From Labilithrix luteola (GTDB lineage: Bacteria; Myxococcota_A; Polyangia; Polyangiales; Polyangiaceae): a DNA stretch of 64,000 nucleotides. Both the position numbers and the translations under genes were made by a program. The notes beneath the pieces were generated by a model. The model had not been told where the DNA came from. It made no database searches and saw only the letters and a list, made by a program, of their open reading frames with translations. Positions 1 to 8,849 of the stretch are shown piece by piece. Location: positions 7,214,001-7,278,000 of the forward strand of contig NZ_CP012333.1 of NCBI RefSeq assembly GCF_001263205.1, in the 5' to 3' direction. Numbering within the stretch: the stretch's first letter is position 1; the number at the start of each line of letters is the position of its first letter.

Positions 1-818
1 GTGTCGCCGAAGTCGTTGGGGCTCACGGCGAAGTAGTTCTTCGTCCACGACGAGACCGGAAGAAGGAGGGTCGCCGTCGGGACGTACGAGAGAGCGCCCC
101 CGTACGGATAGATCGAGTACGCAGAGACGGGCGCGTCCGTCGTGAGACGGAATGCCGTCGTCTTCGCCGTCCCATGAATGATGGGGTCGACGAGCATCGC
201 CGGGGTGACGCTCGGAGGGCACCTCACGTCGAACTCGCCGTACTTCGTGTCGTCGTGCGCGAGGAACACGACAGCGACCTCGCCCGGTGGAAGCGGCCCA
301 TCGAGCAGCGTGTACACCGGGTCCTGCCCGCTCTGCTCGACGGTGTAGACGGAGCTCGAGATGTCGAGGGCCGCGCTGCCGTGCTCGGCCGAGATCGTGA
401 CGGCTCGATCCCAGGTATTGGCGATGATCGCCGCGAAGCACCCGCCCTTGCCCTGGGTCGGAGTTGGCGGCGGAACGGTCCAGAAATCGCAGCCGGCCGA
501 GCCCTTCGTCAGCATCGCCGCCGTGCAGGCGTCGACGCACTTGTCGATCCCGCAGCCCTCGTCGGCTCCGCACTGCGCGACCACGGTCTCGGCGCCCTCG
601 CAGCCGTCGAGCACCTGCTTGAGATCGCGCGAACAATGAATTCCGCACCTCGGCGGCTCCTCGACAGAAGCCCCCGCTTCGGTCGGCTCGGGGACGAGCA
701 CCGACGGTGACTCGTTCTCGAAGCCCTGCCGGCTCGAGCATGCGACGATTGCCAAGGCCACCGTGCTCGCGCAGAGCACACCAGGGATCAAGCCAACGGA
801 GCGGTCCGAGCGTTTCAT
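1..818 (-). CDS. IgGFc-binding-like lipoprotein, C-terminal part outside window
   Basis: Open frame from ATG at 818 running off the left edge (272 codons visible). It starts with a lipoprotein signal (MKRSDRSVGLIPG, lipobox ending IVAC). A Cys-rich stretch follows (CGIHC, CGADEGCGIDKC), then a beta-rich region containing FWTVPPPTPTQGKGGCFAA and ending near PVSSWTKNYFAVS. The same order and spacing occur in the 57165-55321 protein (FFFQPPPLYS, GCYAAYLVN, TATLLLPTSTWGK), so the two are paralogues. I place both in the IgGFc-binding N-terminal domain family by resemblance. It starts 15 bp after the RCC1 gene and is the last visible gene of operon A. Role inferred: surface-exposed binding protein. 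Confidence 0.75.
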   Translation of the reverse strand, partial: MKRSDRSVGLIPGVLCASTVALAIVACSSRQGFENESPSVLVPEPTEAGASVEEPPRCGIHCSRDLKQVLDGCEGAETVVAQCGADEGCGIDKCVDACTAAMLTKGSAGCDFWTVPPPTPTQGKGGCFAAIIANTWDRAVTISAEHGSAALDISSSVYTVEQSGQDPVYTLLDGPLPPGEVAVVFLAHDDTKYGEFDVRCPPSVTPAMLVDPIIHGTAKTTAFRLTTDAPVSAYSIYPYGGALSYVPTATLLLPVSSWTKNYFAVSPNDFGD

Positions 819-833
819 GGACTCTCGATTTCT

Positions 834-2261
834 CTAGAAGCGAACCGAAACAGGGGTGGGATGCGGATCCGGATCGGTCGTGCCCTGACCGAGCTCACCG
901 CGCTGGTTGCTCCCCCAGCAGACGACGCTGCCGTCCTCGAGGAGCGCGCACGCGGTGCGTGATGCCGTGGCGATCTGGACCGCGTGCCCGGTGAAGGTCT
1001 CCACCGGACGGAACAACATCGAGTAGGTCGCCTTCTTGGGGTCCTCTCCAAGCACGCCCAAGTTGTTGTCGCCGGCGCACTGCACCGTGCCGTCGGTCAG
1101 ACGCGCGCAGGTGATTTCACCCGCCGCCGCGACCTGCTGCGGCCACGCCTTCTCGCTCTCGATGGTGACTCGGCGGGGCCTGGGGGAGGAGTCGGGGAGC
1201 CCGGTGCCGAGCGCACCCATCGAGCTCGCGCCCCAGCAGTGAACGTACCCGTCTGCGACGGCGCAGGCGTGCGCGCGGCTCGACGTCGTGGACGAGACCG
1301 AGAAGCTCGTGGCGGGGCCGACGCCGATCGCGACCGGCCGCTCGTCCGGGCTGAGCGACGCGAGGCGCGCAGAGACCACGGCCTGCGTGCCAGCGACGGC
1401 GCCCCACGAGAGGATCTGTCCGGTGTCCGTCAGGCCGAAGCCCGTCGATGTGCCCGCGGTAGCGCGGACGACGTGGAAAGATCCGAGCACGGCCTTTCCA
1501 GGTCCAGCGACTGTCGTGGTCGTGATGCGCGCGAGCTGGCGCTGGGAGTTGTCGCCCCAGCACCAGATCTCGCCGCTCGTGAGCACCGCGCACGCGCCTA
1601 TCGGCCCGACGTCGACGCGGCTCGCCGCGCTCGGCAGCGCGACACGGCTCGCCAGGGGATGCGCGTTCGTATCGGTCGCGGCGGGATCGACGACGAGACC
1701 GAGCTGCCCCTTGTCGTTGCCTCCCCAGCAGTGGACATCGCCGCCGGCCACGACCGCACACGTGGTGGTGCCGCCGGCGCTCAGCTGAGACACGTCCGCA
1801 AGGGCGGTGACGGGCGTCGTCACGCCGGGCGTACCTGCGTCGCCCGCGTCGATGTCGCCACCGTTGCTCGTACCGGCGTCGGGGCTCGTCTCCACGCCGA
1901 GTGAGCCCTTCGTGTTGTCGCCCCAGCAGCGCACGGTGCCGTCGCTCATTCGGGCGCAGAGATGTCCCTCGCCGGCCACGATCTGCACGGCGCAAGGTGT
2001 CGTCGCGCAGACGACGGGCTCGTCCGTTGAATCGAACGGGGCCTTGTTCGACGCCGCGTCCGCATCCACGGGAGTGGCTGCGTCGTTCGGATCAGGCTCG
2101 GCATCCGATGGCGGAGGTGGCGTCGGTGTCGTCGCATCCGCGTCGTGATCTTCGATGAACGTCAGCCTCGCGTCGTCCGAGCTGCAGGCCGCGATCACCG
2201 CGGCGGTCAGGCAGGTCGTGGCCGGAATCCAGAAGGTCAGTCGTCGCATGGGAGTCTTCAT
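834..2261 (-). CDS. RCC1-repeat beta-propeller lipoprotein (operon A)
   Basis: 475 aa from ATG at 2261; an in-frame codon at 2288 would overlap the upstream gene. MKTPMRRLTFWIPATTCLTAAVIAAC is a lipoprotein signal, followed by an Asp/Pro/Ala linker to about residue 75. The rest consists of RCC1-type repeats such as HLCARMSDGTVRCWGDNTKG and TACALLEDGSVVCWGSNQRG, each with a paired cysteine, as expected for a seven-bladed propeller. It begins 10 bp after the stop of the preceding propeller gene, so it lies in the same operon. RCC1-like repeats are common in secreted myxobacterial proteins; the ligand is unknown. Its syntenic counterpart in operon C is 57162-58427. Confidence 0.85.
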   Translation of the reverse strand: MKTPMRRLTFWIPATTCLTAAVIAACSSDDARLTFIEDHDADATTPTPPPPSDAEPDPNDAATPVDADAASNKAPFDSTDEPVVCATTPCAVQIVAGEGHLCARMSDGTVRCWGDNTKGSLGVETSPDAGTSNGGDIDAGDAGTPGVTTPVTALADVSQLSAGGTTTCAVVAGGDVHCWGGNDKGQLGLVVDPAATDTNAHPLASRVALPSAASRVDVGPIGACAVLTSGEIWCWGDNSQRQLARITTTTVAGPGKAVLGSFHVVRATAGTSTGFGLTDTGQILSWGAVAGTQAVVSARLASLSPDERPVAIGVGPATSFSVSSTTSSRAHACAVADGYVHCWGASSMGALGTGLPDSSPRPRRVTIESEKAWPQQVAAAGEITCARLTDGTVQCAGDNNLGVLGEDPKKATYSMLFRPVETFTGHAVQIATASRTACALLEDGSVVCWGSNQRGELGQGTTDPDPHPTPVSVRF

Positions 2262-2271
2262 GGGCGCGTCT

Positions 2272-3573
2272 TCAAGGCTTGCCTGCAAGCGTCCTGTGGA
2301 GCGCGATCTCGGAACCGACGACCCAGAAGTCGTCCTTGCTCTTTCCCCAGATCGCCGTGAACGATTGGTTGACGGGCAGGTCCGTCAGGCGGATGGCCGC
2401 CTGCTGCCACTTCGTGCCGTTCCAATGGGTGACGAGGCCGGAGCCGCCGACGCCCCACGTGTCGTCGAGGCCAGTGCCCCAGAGTCCGACGATGGGCCGG
2501 TCCCACGTGTTCGAACGCGTGAACGACCAGACGAAGGTGCCGCCACCGTCGGTGCTGGTGCCGCGCCAGAAGCCCGGGACGGTGTCGCTCGTCTGTCCGC
2601 GGATCCAGAGCGAGCTATCCGAGCTGAGACCGATGGTGAGGAGGTCGCGTGCCTGCGGTCCGTACGTCGTCCCCTTCGGATCGGGCGGCAGATCGATCGC
2701 CGTCCAGGTGTCCGTTCCGGGTGCCCGTCGAAAGAGCGCTCCGTAGAGCGACGGGCTCTTGCCCTGTCGGTATTCCTGGCCGACGAGCCACATGCCGGTT
2801 CCGGGGCTACCCAGAACGGCGCTGACGGCGACGGGCTTCGACGACAGAGTCGTGTCCACCGTCCACCCCGAGCCGCCGTTCGAAGTGTCCCCGTCGTAGT
2901 GGAGGATGCGGGCTCTCCAATCCCAGGGGACCTTGCTGCTGTTCGTCACTCCACCGACGGCCCAGACGTCGTTGGGACCCGTCCCGCCGACGGACAAGAT
3001 CGGAATCGTGGTGTCTCCGGGCAGGTCGACGAGCGTGAAGACGAGCGCGGCCGAGGTCGGTCCGGTGCCGTGAAACAGTCCCGCAGGCGTGACGGCCCAC
3101 ACGTCGGTCGGCCCCGTTCCCCAGATCGAGAACTTGGTGCCCGTGGTGTCGGTCAGATGAGCGTGGACGTTCCACGCGCTGCCGTCCCAGCGAAGCACGT
3201 CGCCTTTGTTGCTGACCGTCCAGACGATGCCTTGGCCGTCTCCCCAGACACCGACGAGGTTCGTTCCTGCGGGGACGTCGGAGTGACAGAAGTCGTCATC
3301 CGAGCAGATGCGCAGACCAGCATCGACGTCGTCGGAACCGTCGACGGCTGCATCGCCGCCAGCATCGACCTCTCCGTCGTCGGTCTCCGACGCGTCGAGC
3401 GGTGGGGTGATCGTGGTGCTTTCGCCTCCGTCGGGCGACGGCTCGATCGGGGTGTCGTTGGTGTCGGCCGTGTCGGCGCAGGCGGCGAGCACAGCCGCCG
3501 TCACGGCCGTCATCGTGAGGAGGCCTGCGAACGTCACGAGGCTCGCGGTTCGGAGCGACGATGCGTCCTTCAT
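2272..3573 (-). CDS. WAVG-type beta-propeller lipoprotein 2 (operon A)
   Basis: 433 aa. The N terminus has a hydrophobic signal ending LAAC (about residue 31), then an acidic Asp/Gly-rich linker to about residue 90. The body holds repeats of the form 'WGTGPTDVWAVTPAGLFHGTG', 'VGGTGPNDVWAVGG' and 'LWGTGLDDTWGVGGSGLVTHWNG'. These resemble YCF48/BNR-like propeller blades. The ATG at 3573 overlaps the upstream stop as ATGA, which indicates translational coupling. It is a paralogue of its upstream neighbour and of 59655-60824 and 58432-59658. Binding partner unknown. Confidence 0.8.
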   Translation of the reverse strand: MKDASSLRTASLVTFAGLLTMTAVTAAVLAACADTADTNDTPIEPSPDGGESTTITPPLDASETDDGEVDAGGDAAVDGSDDVDAGLRICSDDDFCHSDVPAGTNLVGVWGDGQGIVWTVSNKGDVLRWDGSAWNVHAHLTDTTGTKFSIWGTGPTDVWAVTPAGLFHGTGPTSAALVFTLVDLPGDTTIPILSVGGTGPNDVWAVGGVTNSSKVPWDWRARILHYDGDTSNGGSGWTVDTTLSSKPVAVSAVLGSPGTGMWLVGQEYRQGKSPSLYGALFRRAPGTDTWTAIDLPPDPKGTTYGPQARDLLTIGLSSDSSLWIRGQTSDTVPGFWRGTSTDGGGTFVWSFTRSNTWDRPIVGLWGTGLDDTWGVGGSGLVTHWNGTKWQQAAIRLTDLPVNQSFTAIWGKSKDDFWVVGSEIALHRTLAGKP

Positions 3574-4826
3574 TGGGAACCTGCCTGCTTGCCCGGCTTC
3601 GGACCGGTGTAGTGGAGGACGACGCCGTCACCGACGACCCATACGTCGTTCGGCCCGCTCCCCCACACGGCGCGAAGGTTGGGCTTTCGTCCGAGAGGGA
3701 GCTGCACCGTCGCCGGCGCGAACGCCGTGCCGTCGTAGTGGAGGATCGTCCCGCCATCGCCCACGACCCAGATGTCGTTCGGGCCGCTGCCCCAGACCGA
3801 TCGAAGGGGCTGTATGGTCTTCGATTCGACCTGCTGCCAGCGCTCGTCGGCCGGAGTGATATGCCGGATCGTCCCGAGACCACCGACGGCCCACACATCG
3901 CTCGCGGAGCTTCCCCAGATCGACAGGAGCGTGACGTTCGTCTGGCTGTCGACCGGTGCCCACGAAAGAGAATCGGCGATTGGACTCGCGTCGGCACCCG
4001 CGTCGGACGGCATCCCGTGCAGGGTCTTGCCGCGCTCCTGCGGGGCGTACGTGCTGTTGTCCGCGGTCATCCACACGTCCGCCGGCGAGCTCGCCCAGTA
4101 GCGCGTCACCGTCTCCGTGCCTTGGATCGGGCGCCAACCAATGCCACCGTCTTCGTACTCGGTTCTGAGGAACTGGTTGCCGGTGTAGCTCTTCCCCGCG
4201 GCCTGGAAGGTGAACCCTCGGGATCCGATGCGGACATCGCTCGCGGAGCTTCCCCAGACGGCGCGCACGGCGGTTTCGCTGGCCTCTGGGAGCGAGGTGG
4301 GCACGTTCTCCCAGGCGGCGGCCCCGTTCTGGAGGCCGGTGCCGTGAAGGACCAGCCGCGTGCTGCTGACCACCCAGATGTCGTTCGGGCCGCTGCCCCA
4401 GATGTCGAAGAACGTGTTCTGGACGCCGGAAGGGACTGGAGCCCAGACCGTTCCGTCGTAGTGGATGATCGTGCCACCCGAGCCGACGGCCCAGACGTCG
4501 TCGTTGCTCGTTCCCCAGATGGCCAGCAGTGCGTTGAGCGGGCTGACGGTCGTCGGCACGAGGCACCAATCGACCGTGCTGCAGTCCACGACCTCGGTCG
4601 TGCAGCCGGGGTCCGTCGGTTCGCACCCCGCGTCAGCGGGACCTGCATCGACGTCGACCTCTGCATCGGCGGCGGGATTCCCGTCGGGCAGCAGGATGCT
4701 CGCGTCCTCCGAGGAGGTCTCGCGCTCGTCGGAGTTCGTCGCGCAGCTCGCGAAAGCCGCGATCGGGATCGCAAGCAGTGGCCCTGTCGCGAGAGCGAGG
4801 GCTCCTGTCTTCCACCTGCGCTTCAT
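3570..4826 (-). CDS. WAVG-type beta-propeller lipoprotein 1 (operon A)
   Basis: 418 aa. MKRRWKTGALALATGPLLA and a Cys near residue 28 form a lipoprotein signal. A linker carries a short Cys cluster (CEPTDPGC, VDCSTVDWC). About seven blades follow, with the signature 'WGSGPNDIWVVGDGGTILHYDG' and 'IWGSSASDVWAVGGLGTIRH'. Overlaps of four bases (ATGA) join it to the Cys-rich gene upstream (4823-4826) and the next propeller downstream (3570-3573). The fold is inferred from repeat periodicity; the function is unknown, with an extracellular, outer-membrane-anchored location most likely. Confidence 0.8.
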   Translation of the reverse strand: MKRRWKTGALALATGPLLAIPIAAFASCATNSDERETSSEDASILLPDGNPAADAEVDVDAGPADAGCEPTDPGCTTEVVDCSTVDWCLVPTTVSPLNALLAIWGTSNDDVWAVGSGGTIIHYDGTVWAPVPSGVQNTFFDIWGSGPNDIWVVSSTRLVLHGTGLQNGAAAWENVPTSLPEASETAVRAVWGSSASDVRIGSRGFTFQAAGKSYTGNQFLRTEYEDGGIGWRPIQGTETVTRYWASSPADVWMTADNSTYAPQERGKTLHGMPSDAGADASPIADSLSWAPVDSQTNVTLLSIWGSSASDVWAVGGLGTIRHITPADERWQQVESKTIQPLRSVWGSGPNDIWVVGDGGTILHYDGTAFAPATVQLPLGRKPNLRAVWGSGPNDVWVVGDGVVLHYTGPKPGKQAGSQ

Positions 4827-6100
4827 TTCGTCTCGCCTCCGCCGGCGTCACACTCGGTCATCAGGCACTTGCCCTCGATGCAGGGTTGACCCACGCCGAA
4901 GTCACATTCGTGCCCGCACGCTCCGCAGTGGGCGGGATGGCGCGTCAGATCCGTCTCGCATCCGTCGTTCGGATCGCCGTTGCAGTCCGCGAACCCAGGG
5001 AGGCACGCGGTCTCGCAGATGCCCTTCGAGCAGAACGAGTCCTGGTTCGCGCGCGCAGGCAGACAGAAGAAGTTGCAGGCACCGCAGTTGCTCTTGTCGT
5101 TGAGGAGATCCTTGCAGCCCTTCCTGCACTGGGTCAGGCCGGACTTGCTGCACTTGTCGAGACACTGAGGTCCGACTCCGTCGTCGCGGCAATCCTGGTC
5201 GGGCCCGCACGCGATCCCGCAGCCGCCGCAGTTGTTCGGGTCCTTGCTGGTGTCGACTTCGCAGCCGTCCGACGCGCAGCCCTTGCCCAGGTCACCGTTG
5301 CAGTCGCTGAAGCCCGAGTTGCACTTCAGCTTGCCGCACTCGCTGTTCTTGCAGCCGTAGAACGTCTGGGAGGGCATCGGGGAGCACGCCGGCACCGGCG
5401 TCGTGCACCTGTTCCCGCATGCACCGCAGTGGGAGTCGTCGAAGCGAGGATTGACGCAGCGCCCGCAGTCGAGCATTCCACTGGCGCAGCCGCACTTGCC
5501 GTTGATGCAGCGCTGTCCGGCGGGGCAGACGTTCCCGCATGCGCCGCAGTTCTCGGCGTCCCCGGCGATGTCCGTCTCGCACCCGTCGTCGATGAGGCCG
5601 TTGCAGTCACGGAAATCCAGGGGGGCGCCATTCGAATCCTGCTTGAGCTGGCATTCGAACACGCACTTGCCGTTGATGCAGCTCGCGCCCATGTTGATGC
5701 TGCCGTAGCCGAGGCACGAGACGCCGCATGCTCCGCAATTCGCCGGATCGTTCATGAGGTTCGTCTGGCACCTGAACGACGGCGACTTCGAGCAGTCGGC
5801 GTACGGCGCCGGACATTCGGTGGCGATGCATGCGAGCACGTGCGGAGGCTGGCTCGCGCTTGCGTCGGCATCGCCGGCGTCCGGTGGGGGAGTGAACGAC
5901 GGCGGCGTGGCGACGACGTCTGCGCCCGCATCGCAGAAGCCGAGGTCGCAATCCTGTCCGATGATTGCCTCGTTGTTACCGGCGCACGCCGGCGCGACGG
6001 CCGCGATGGGCAGCAAGACGGCGACCCACGCGGCGTGCGTGAGCAAAAGCTTGGCGCGACCCCCACCCATGGGGCGGGCCGCCGAGCGACTCGATCTCAT
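4823..6100 (-). CDS. Cys-rich CGACG-repeat lipoprotein (operon A)
   Basis: 425 aa from ATG at 6100. The signal region ends VAPACAG (lipobox). The mature part has about eight disulfide modules of about 40 residues, each with a core such as DPANCGACGVSC, DAENCGACGNVC, DPNNCGGCGIAC or HPAHCGACGHEC, separated by segments like CETACLPGFADCNGD. Cys-rich repeats of this kind are typical of myxobacterial secreted proteins and probably build a rigid stalk. It is the first structural gene after the sigma and membrane-regulator pair (13-bp gap from 6114) and overlaps the next gene by ATGA. The counterpart in operon C is 60821-62014. Confidence 0.8.
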   Translation of the reverse strand: MRSSRSAARPMGGGRAKLLLTHAAWVAVLLPIAAVAPACAGNNEAIIGQDCDLGFCDAGADVVATPPSFTPPPDAGDADASASQPPHVLACIATECPAPYADCSKSPSFRCQTNLMNDPANCGACGVSCLGYGSINMGASCINGKCVFECQLKQDSNGAPLDFRDCNGLIDDGCETDIAGDAENCGACGNVCPAGQRCINGKCGCASGMLDCGRCVNPRFDDSHCGACGNRCTTPVPACSPMPSQTFYGCKNSECGKLKCNSGFSDCNGDLGKGCASDGCEVDTSKDPNNCGGCGIACGPDQDCRDDGVGPQCLDKCSKSGLTQCRKGCKDLLNDKSNCGACNFFCLPARANQDSFCSKGICETACLPGFADCNGDPNDGCETDLTRHPAHCGACGHECDFGVGQPCIEGKCLMTECDAGGGETK

Positions 6101-6113
6101 CGTTCTGCTCTCG

Positions 6114-6869
6114 TTAGGGCTGTCCCGCGCAGCTCAATTCCACGCGGCGGGTTAGTGGGCTCTTCGGGCGCCCATCCAGGAACGTCTTTGCTTCGCGAAC
6201 GGCCTCGTCGCGCCGTCCGAGACTGCAAAGGACGATGATTCGTTCGGCGGCTCGATCGACGGCGAGCCAGCCGTTCGGGAAGGTCCGAGCATGCTCGTCG
6301 AGGAGGGCGAGCGCGCGGCCGGCTTCGCCTTCCTGGAGCGCACGTCGTGCGCTAGCGAGGAGGCGCGCCTCTCGCTCGAGTGCGTCGTTCGTTGGTGTGA
6401 CGGTCGCGGACGCCTCTGAAGGGGCCGATCTCTTCGCGTTCGGCGGTGTGCTCTCGACGCCCTTGACCGTAGGGAGTGCGTTGACCGCAATCGAGGGGAT
6501 TGGAGGATCGCTCTCGATCGCGGGCTCGCGAGGAAGCTTCGGTGTTGGAGGTGGCGCGGCGGGTGCAGCTTCGAGTGGCCCGGCAGCCGAGCTCGGCGTC
6601 GATCGCTCCATGCTCTCGTGGATCCAAATCGTGCCGACGACGGCCATGGCCGCAAACGAGAGGCCGACGAGGAGCGCCTTTTTCGATCCGATTGCGCTTG
6701 CGCTACTTCGCCCGGGTGATGCTGGAGCCGAGGCTTCGGATGAGGCCGCGGCCGAAGCGAGCGAAGCCTGGATCTTGGCGAGGACTCGCTCCGCATCGGC
6801 GTCGGTCGGGTCGTCCTCGTGTTCGAGTGGCGCGAGCAGCGACGGCTTTTTGTGGGGCGCGGAGCTCAT
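6114..6869 (-). CDS. Membrane regulator with TPR-like C-terminus (putative anti-sigma, operon A)
   Basis: 251 aa. The N-terminal cytoplasmic segment of about 55 residues has an amphipathic stretch (DADAERVLAKIQASLAS). One TM segment follows (KKALLVGLSFAAMAVVGTIW), then a Pro/Ser/Ala-rich periplasmic linker. A C-terminal helical pair resembles TPR (LASARRALQEGEAGRALALLDEHARTFP, LCSLGRRDEAVREAKTFLDGRP). The gene overlaps the ECF sigma gene by ATGA at 6866-6869, the usual arrangement for an anti-sigma factor. No HxxxCxxC zinc-finger motif is visible, so it is not a classic ZAS anti-sigma. Paralogues sit in the same place in operons B (9466-10287) and C (62045-62782). Confidence 0.65.
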   Translation of the reverse strand: MSSAPHKKPSLLAPLEHEDDPTDADAERVLAKIQASLASAAASSEASAPASPGRSSASAIGSKKALLVGLSFAAMAVVGTIWIHESMERSTPSSAAGPLEAAPAAPPPTPKLPREPAIESDPPIPSIAVNALPTVKGVESTPPNAKRSAPSEASATVTPTNDALEREARLLASARRALQEGEAGRALALLDEHARTFPNGWLAVDRAAERIIVLCSLGRRDEAVREAKTFLDGRPKSPLTRRVELSCAGQP

Positions 6870-7507
6870 TTGTACCTCCAGCCGTCATGGGCACCGTGTC
6901 TCGCCATCGCCGCCTCGAGGTAGGCGCGTGCTGCTCGGAGCCGGCTTGCGGCGGTGTGGCGGTTGATGCCGAGGATTTCGGCGATCTCGTGGACCGGCCT
7001 GTCTTCGAGGTCGGCGAGGATCAAGACGGCGCGCTTCTCCGGCTCGAGGTTGTCGAGGATCGTTTTGAGAACACGCACCGTTTCGCTCGTCTCGGCTTTC
7101 TTCTCCGGACCGTGTGCAGACGAACTCGGGAAGCGGTCGACGTCCGTTCCTCCCTCCACCAAGGCACTCCATCGCCCTCGCGAGCGGCGATGTCGCTGGA
7201 CGATCCGAAACAGAACCGAGAAGAGCCAGGCTCGCTCCGTGCCACGTGATTCGTAGGTGTCGAGCAGCTTGTGAATGGTCAGAAACGTCTCTTGCACCAC
7301 GTCATCGAGCTCGGTCGAGCGCACACCGAGACGACGCGCGGTCTTCCACACATATGCAAAATACATATGGTAGAGCTCGAGAAACTCGGCGTTTGATTCA
7401 CGAGGACTCACGCTGACGACGCCCGATACCGGAGGTGGCGGAGAGGTTACCGCCTCCGATCGGAACAACGGAGCGGGACGGAGCTCACTCCACATGCGCG
7501 CGACCAT
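6866..7507 (-). CDS. ECF RNA polymerase sigma factor (operon A)
   Basis: 213 aa. Region 2 is at about residues 40-105 (ELYHMYFAYVWKTARRLGV, DDVVQETFLTIHKLLDTY, ERAWLFSVLFRIVQRHRR). Region 4 is at about 140-200 (LEPEKRAVLILADLEDRPVHEIAEILGINRHTAASRLRAAR). There is no C-terminal extension. The start could also be ATG at 7495; neither has a strong Shine-Dalgarno. It lies 46 bp after the envelope gene 7554-8573 and overlaps the membrane regulator by ATGA, so it probably drives its own operon in response to an envelope signal (inference). Confidence 0.9.
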   Translation of the reverse strand: MVARMWSELRPAPLFRSEAVTSPPPPVSGVVSVSPRESNAEFLELYHMYFAYVWKTARRLGVRSTELDDVVQETFLTIHKLLDTYESRGTERAWLFSVLFRIVQRHRRSRGRWSALVEGGTDVDRFPSSSAHGPEKKAETSETVRVLKTILDNLEPEKRAVLILADLEDRPVHEIAEILGINRHTAASRLRAARAYLEAAMARHGAHDGWRYK

Positions 7508-7553
7508 CCCCCGTATGACTTCCGGCGGAGCACCCGATGGTTACGAAAACGGA

Positions 7554-8573
7554 TCAGAAGATGACGAATTCGGCACCAAGGCTCAGCTGGACCCCAACAG
7601 GGCTAGGCTCGTGCAGCTGAAGGGTGTTGCTCGACGTTGCGAGCGCGACTGTGGGGGCACCGATGGGGAGGCGAAGGTCCACTGTCGAGAACAAGCTAAG
7701 GCGGGGAGCGAGCCGAGCTTCGAGTCGTCCTCCGAGGCCTGCCGTGGGCCAGAGGTGCGACGTGGTACGTGGGGCGCGGATTCCGAAGCCCTCGACTCGC
7801 ATGTACGTTACATCGAGGGTCGCGCTCGGTCCGATGGCGAGCGCGCCGAGCGGCACCATGTAGCTTCCGAACACTCCGACCTCGCGCATGTCGAACGACG
7901 CGCCGGCGGTGTCGGAGAACATCGGCGACTGGCGTGACCATAGCGTTGCGAGCACGCCGGCCCGATACCGGTCCATGCGCAGGGAAGCCGAGCCGACGAA
8001 GCCCACGCCGATGTCGGGGAGTGGCCCTGACTGGGCCGATCCGCCGAAGCCGAGCGCGATGTTTGGCCAACGGGAAGGCGCTGCGCGGTTACCAGGCGGA
8101 GGTGACTCGAGCTTCTTCGGACCGGTTTGCGGTGGCGAAACAGGAGGAGACGCCGCGGCGGAGGGCTGTTCGGGGGCCGGCTGCTCGACGGTTGGTTGTT
8201 CGACTGCGACGGATCCGTGCCGCGAGGGATCCATCGCGAGGGCGATGACGACGGCGGAGGCCTCCGCGAGCGCGGAACACGTCGGCGCATCGAGCGCCCT
8301 CGTCTCTTCGACTCCGGCCGTCCGCAACGTCAACGTGAGGTGAAGGGGACGGCCCGGCGGCTCCTCGATTTGCGCACTCGCGACCACGGGCGGAGACTCC
8401 GTCAACCGCCCTTGAACGAGCTGCTCGACGCGGTGGGTAACGAAGGATGGCCCAGGACATCCCGCCGGTGCGTTCCACGTGAGCTCGAGCGGCGGCGTCG
8501 CCGTCGCGTGGGCCGGCGTCGGGCGGCTTACGCAAAGCGCCAGGCAGATCGCGCACGCCGGCAGACTCCTCAC
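7554..8573 (-). CDS. Predicted envelope protein, paralogous family (operon A)
   Basis: 339 aa from GTG at 8573. Signal peptide to about residue 23 (ends AHA). An N-terminal domain (about 25-125) contains APAGCPGPSFVTHRVEQL and DAPTCSALAEASAVVIALAMDP. A Pro-rich linker follows, then a C-terminal region of alternating hydrophobic strands ending in aromatic FVIF, as in small outer-membrane barrels (inference). The same layout occurs at 15280-16269 ('GASCEDVADALSLVVALTFDP') and at 63402-64000. Each copy sits beside a sigma operon, so it probably belongs to the same system. Confidence 0.6.
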   Translation of the reverse strand: MRSLPACAICLALCVSRPTPAHATATPPLELTWNAPAGCPGPSFVTHRVEQLVQGRLTESPPVVASAQIEEPPGRPLHLTLTLRTAGVEETRALDAPTCSALAEASAVVIALAMDPSRHGSVAVEQPTVEQPAPEQPSAAASPPVSPPQTGPKKLESPPPGNRAAPSRWPNIALGFGGSAQSGPLPDIGVGFVGSASLRMDRYRAGVLATLWSRQSPMFSDTAGASFDMREVGVFGSYMVPLGALAIGPSATLDVTYMRVEGFGIRAPRTTSHLWPTAGLGGRLEARLAPRLSLFSTVDLRLPIGAPTVALATSSNTLQLHEPSPVGVQLSLGAEFVIF

Positions 8574-8849
8574 GCCGCCAGACTATCATCGGCCGAGCGC
8601 GTCGACGCGTTGCCAGGCCTCCTCCCTCGGGAGCCCTGCCAGTGCACGGGTAACTTCCGTGACGTACTGCAGCGTCAGACTTCCAGCGTTGAGCTCGAAG
8701 ACAGATAGGCGCTTCTGTCGTCTTCGCGAGCGCCGGAACATCGCAGATGCGGTCGGGAAACGAGGTATGAACGCGGCGGTAGAACCCGGCGAACAAGCTC
8801 GTCCGTGACGCACGGTCGATTTCGTGATCGCTTCATGCGGCTCTGATCA
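8574..8849. promoter_or_regulatory. Divergent control region between operons A and B, with ECF-like promoter candidate
   Basis: 276 bp separate the start of the operon A envelope gene from the operon B sigma gene, so both operons probably start here. On the plus strand AGAAC at 8781-8785 and GTC at 8801-8803 are 15 bases apart, which resembles the GGAAC/GTC layout of ECF promoters and would place the start about 40 bases before ATG 8850. This is a weak match by eye. Confidence 0.3.

Noticed and set aside
4823..6100. Regular Cys-codon spacing that looks like a DNA repeat or CRISPR-like array
   Set aside because: Periodicity comes from CGACG protein modules; spacers are coding and repeats are not identical.
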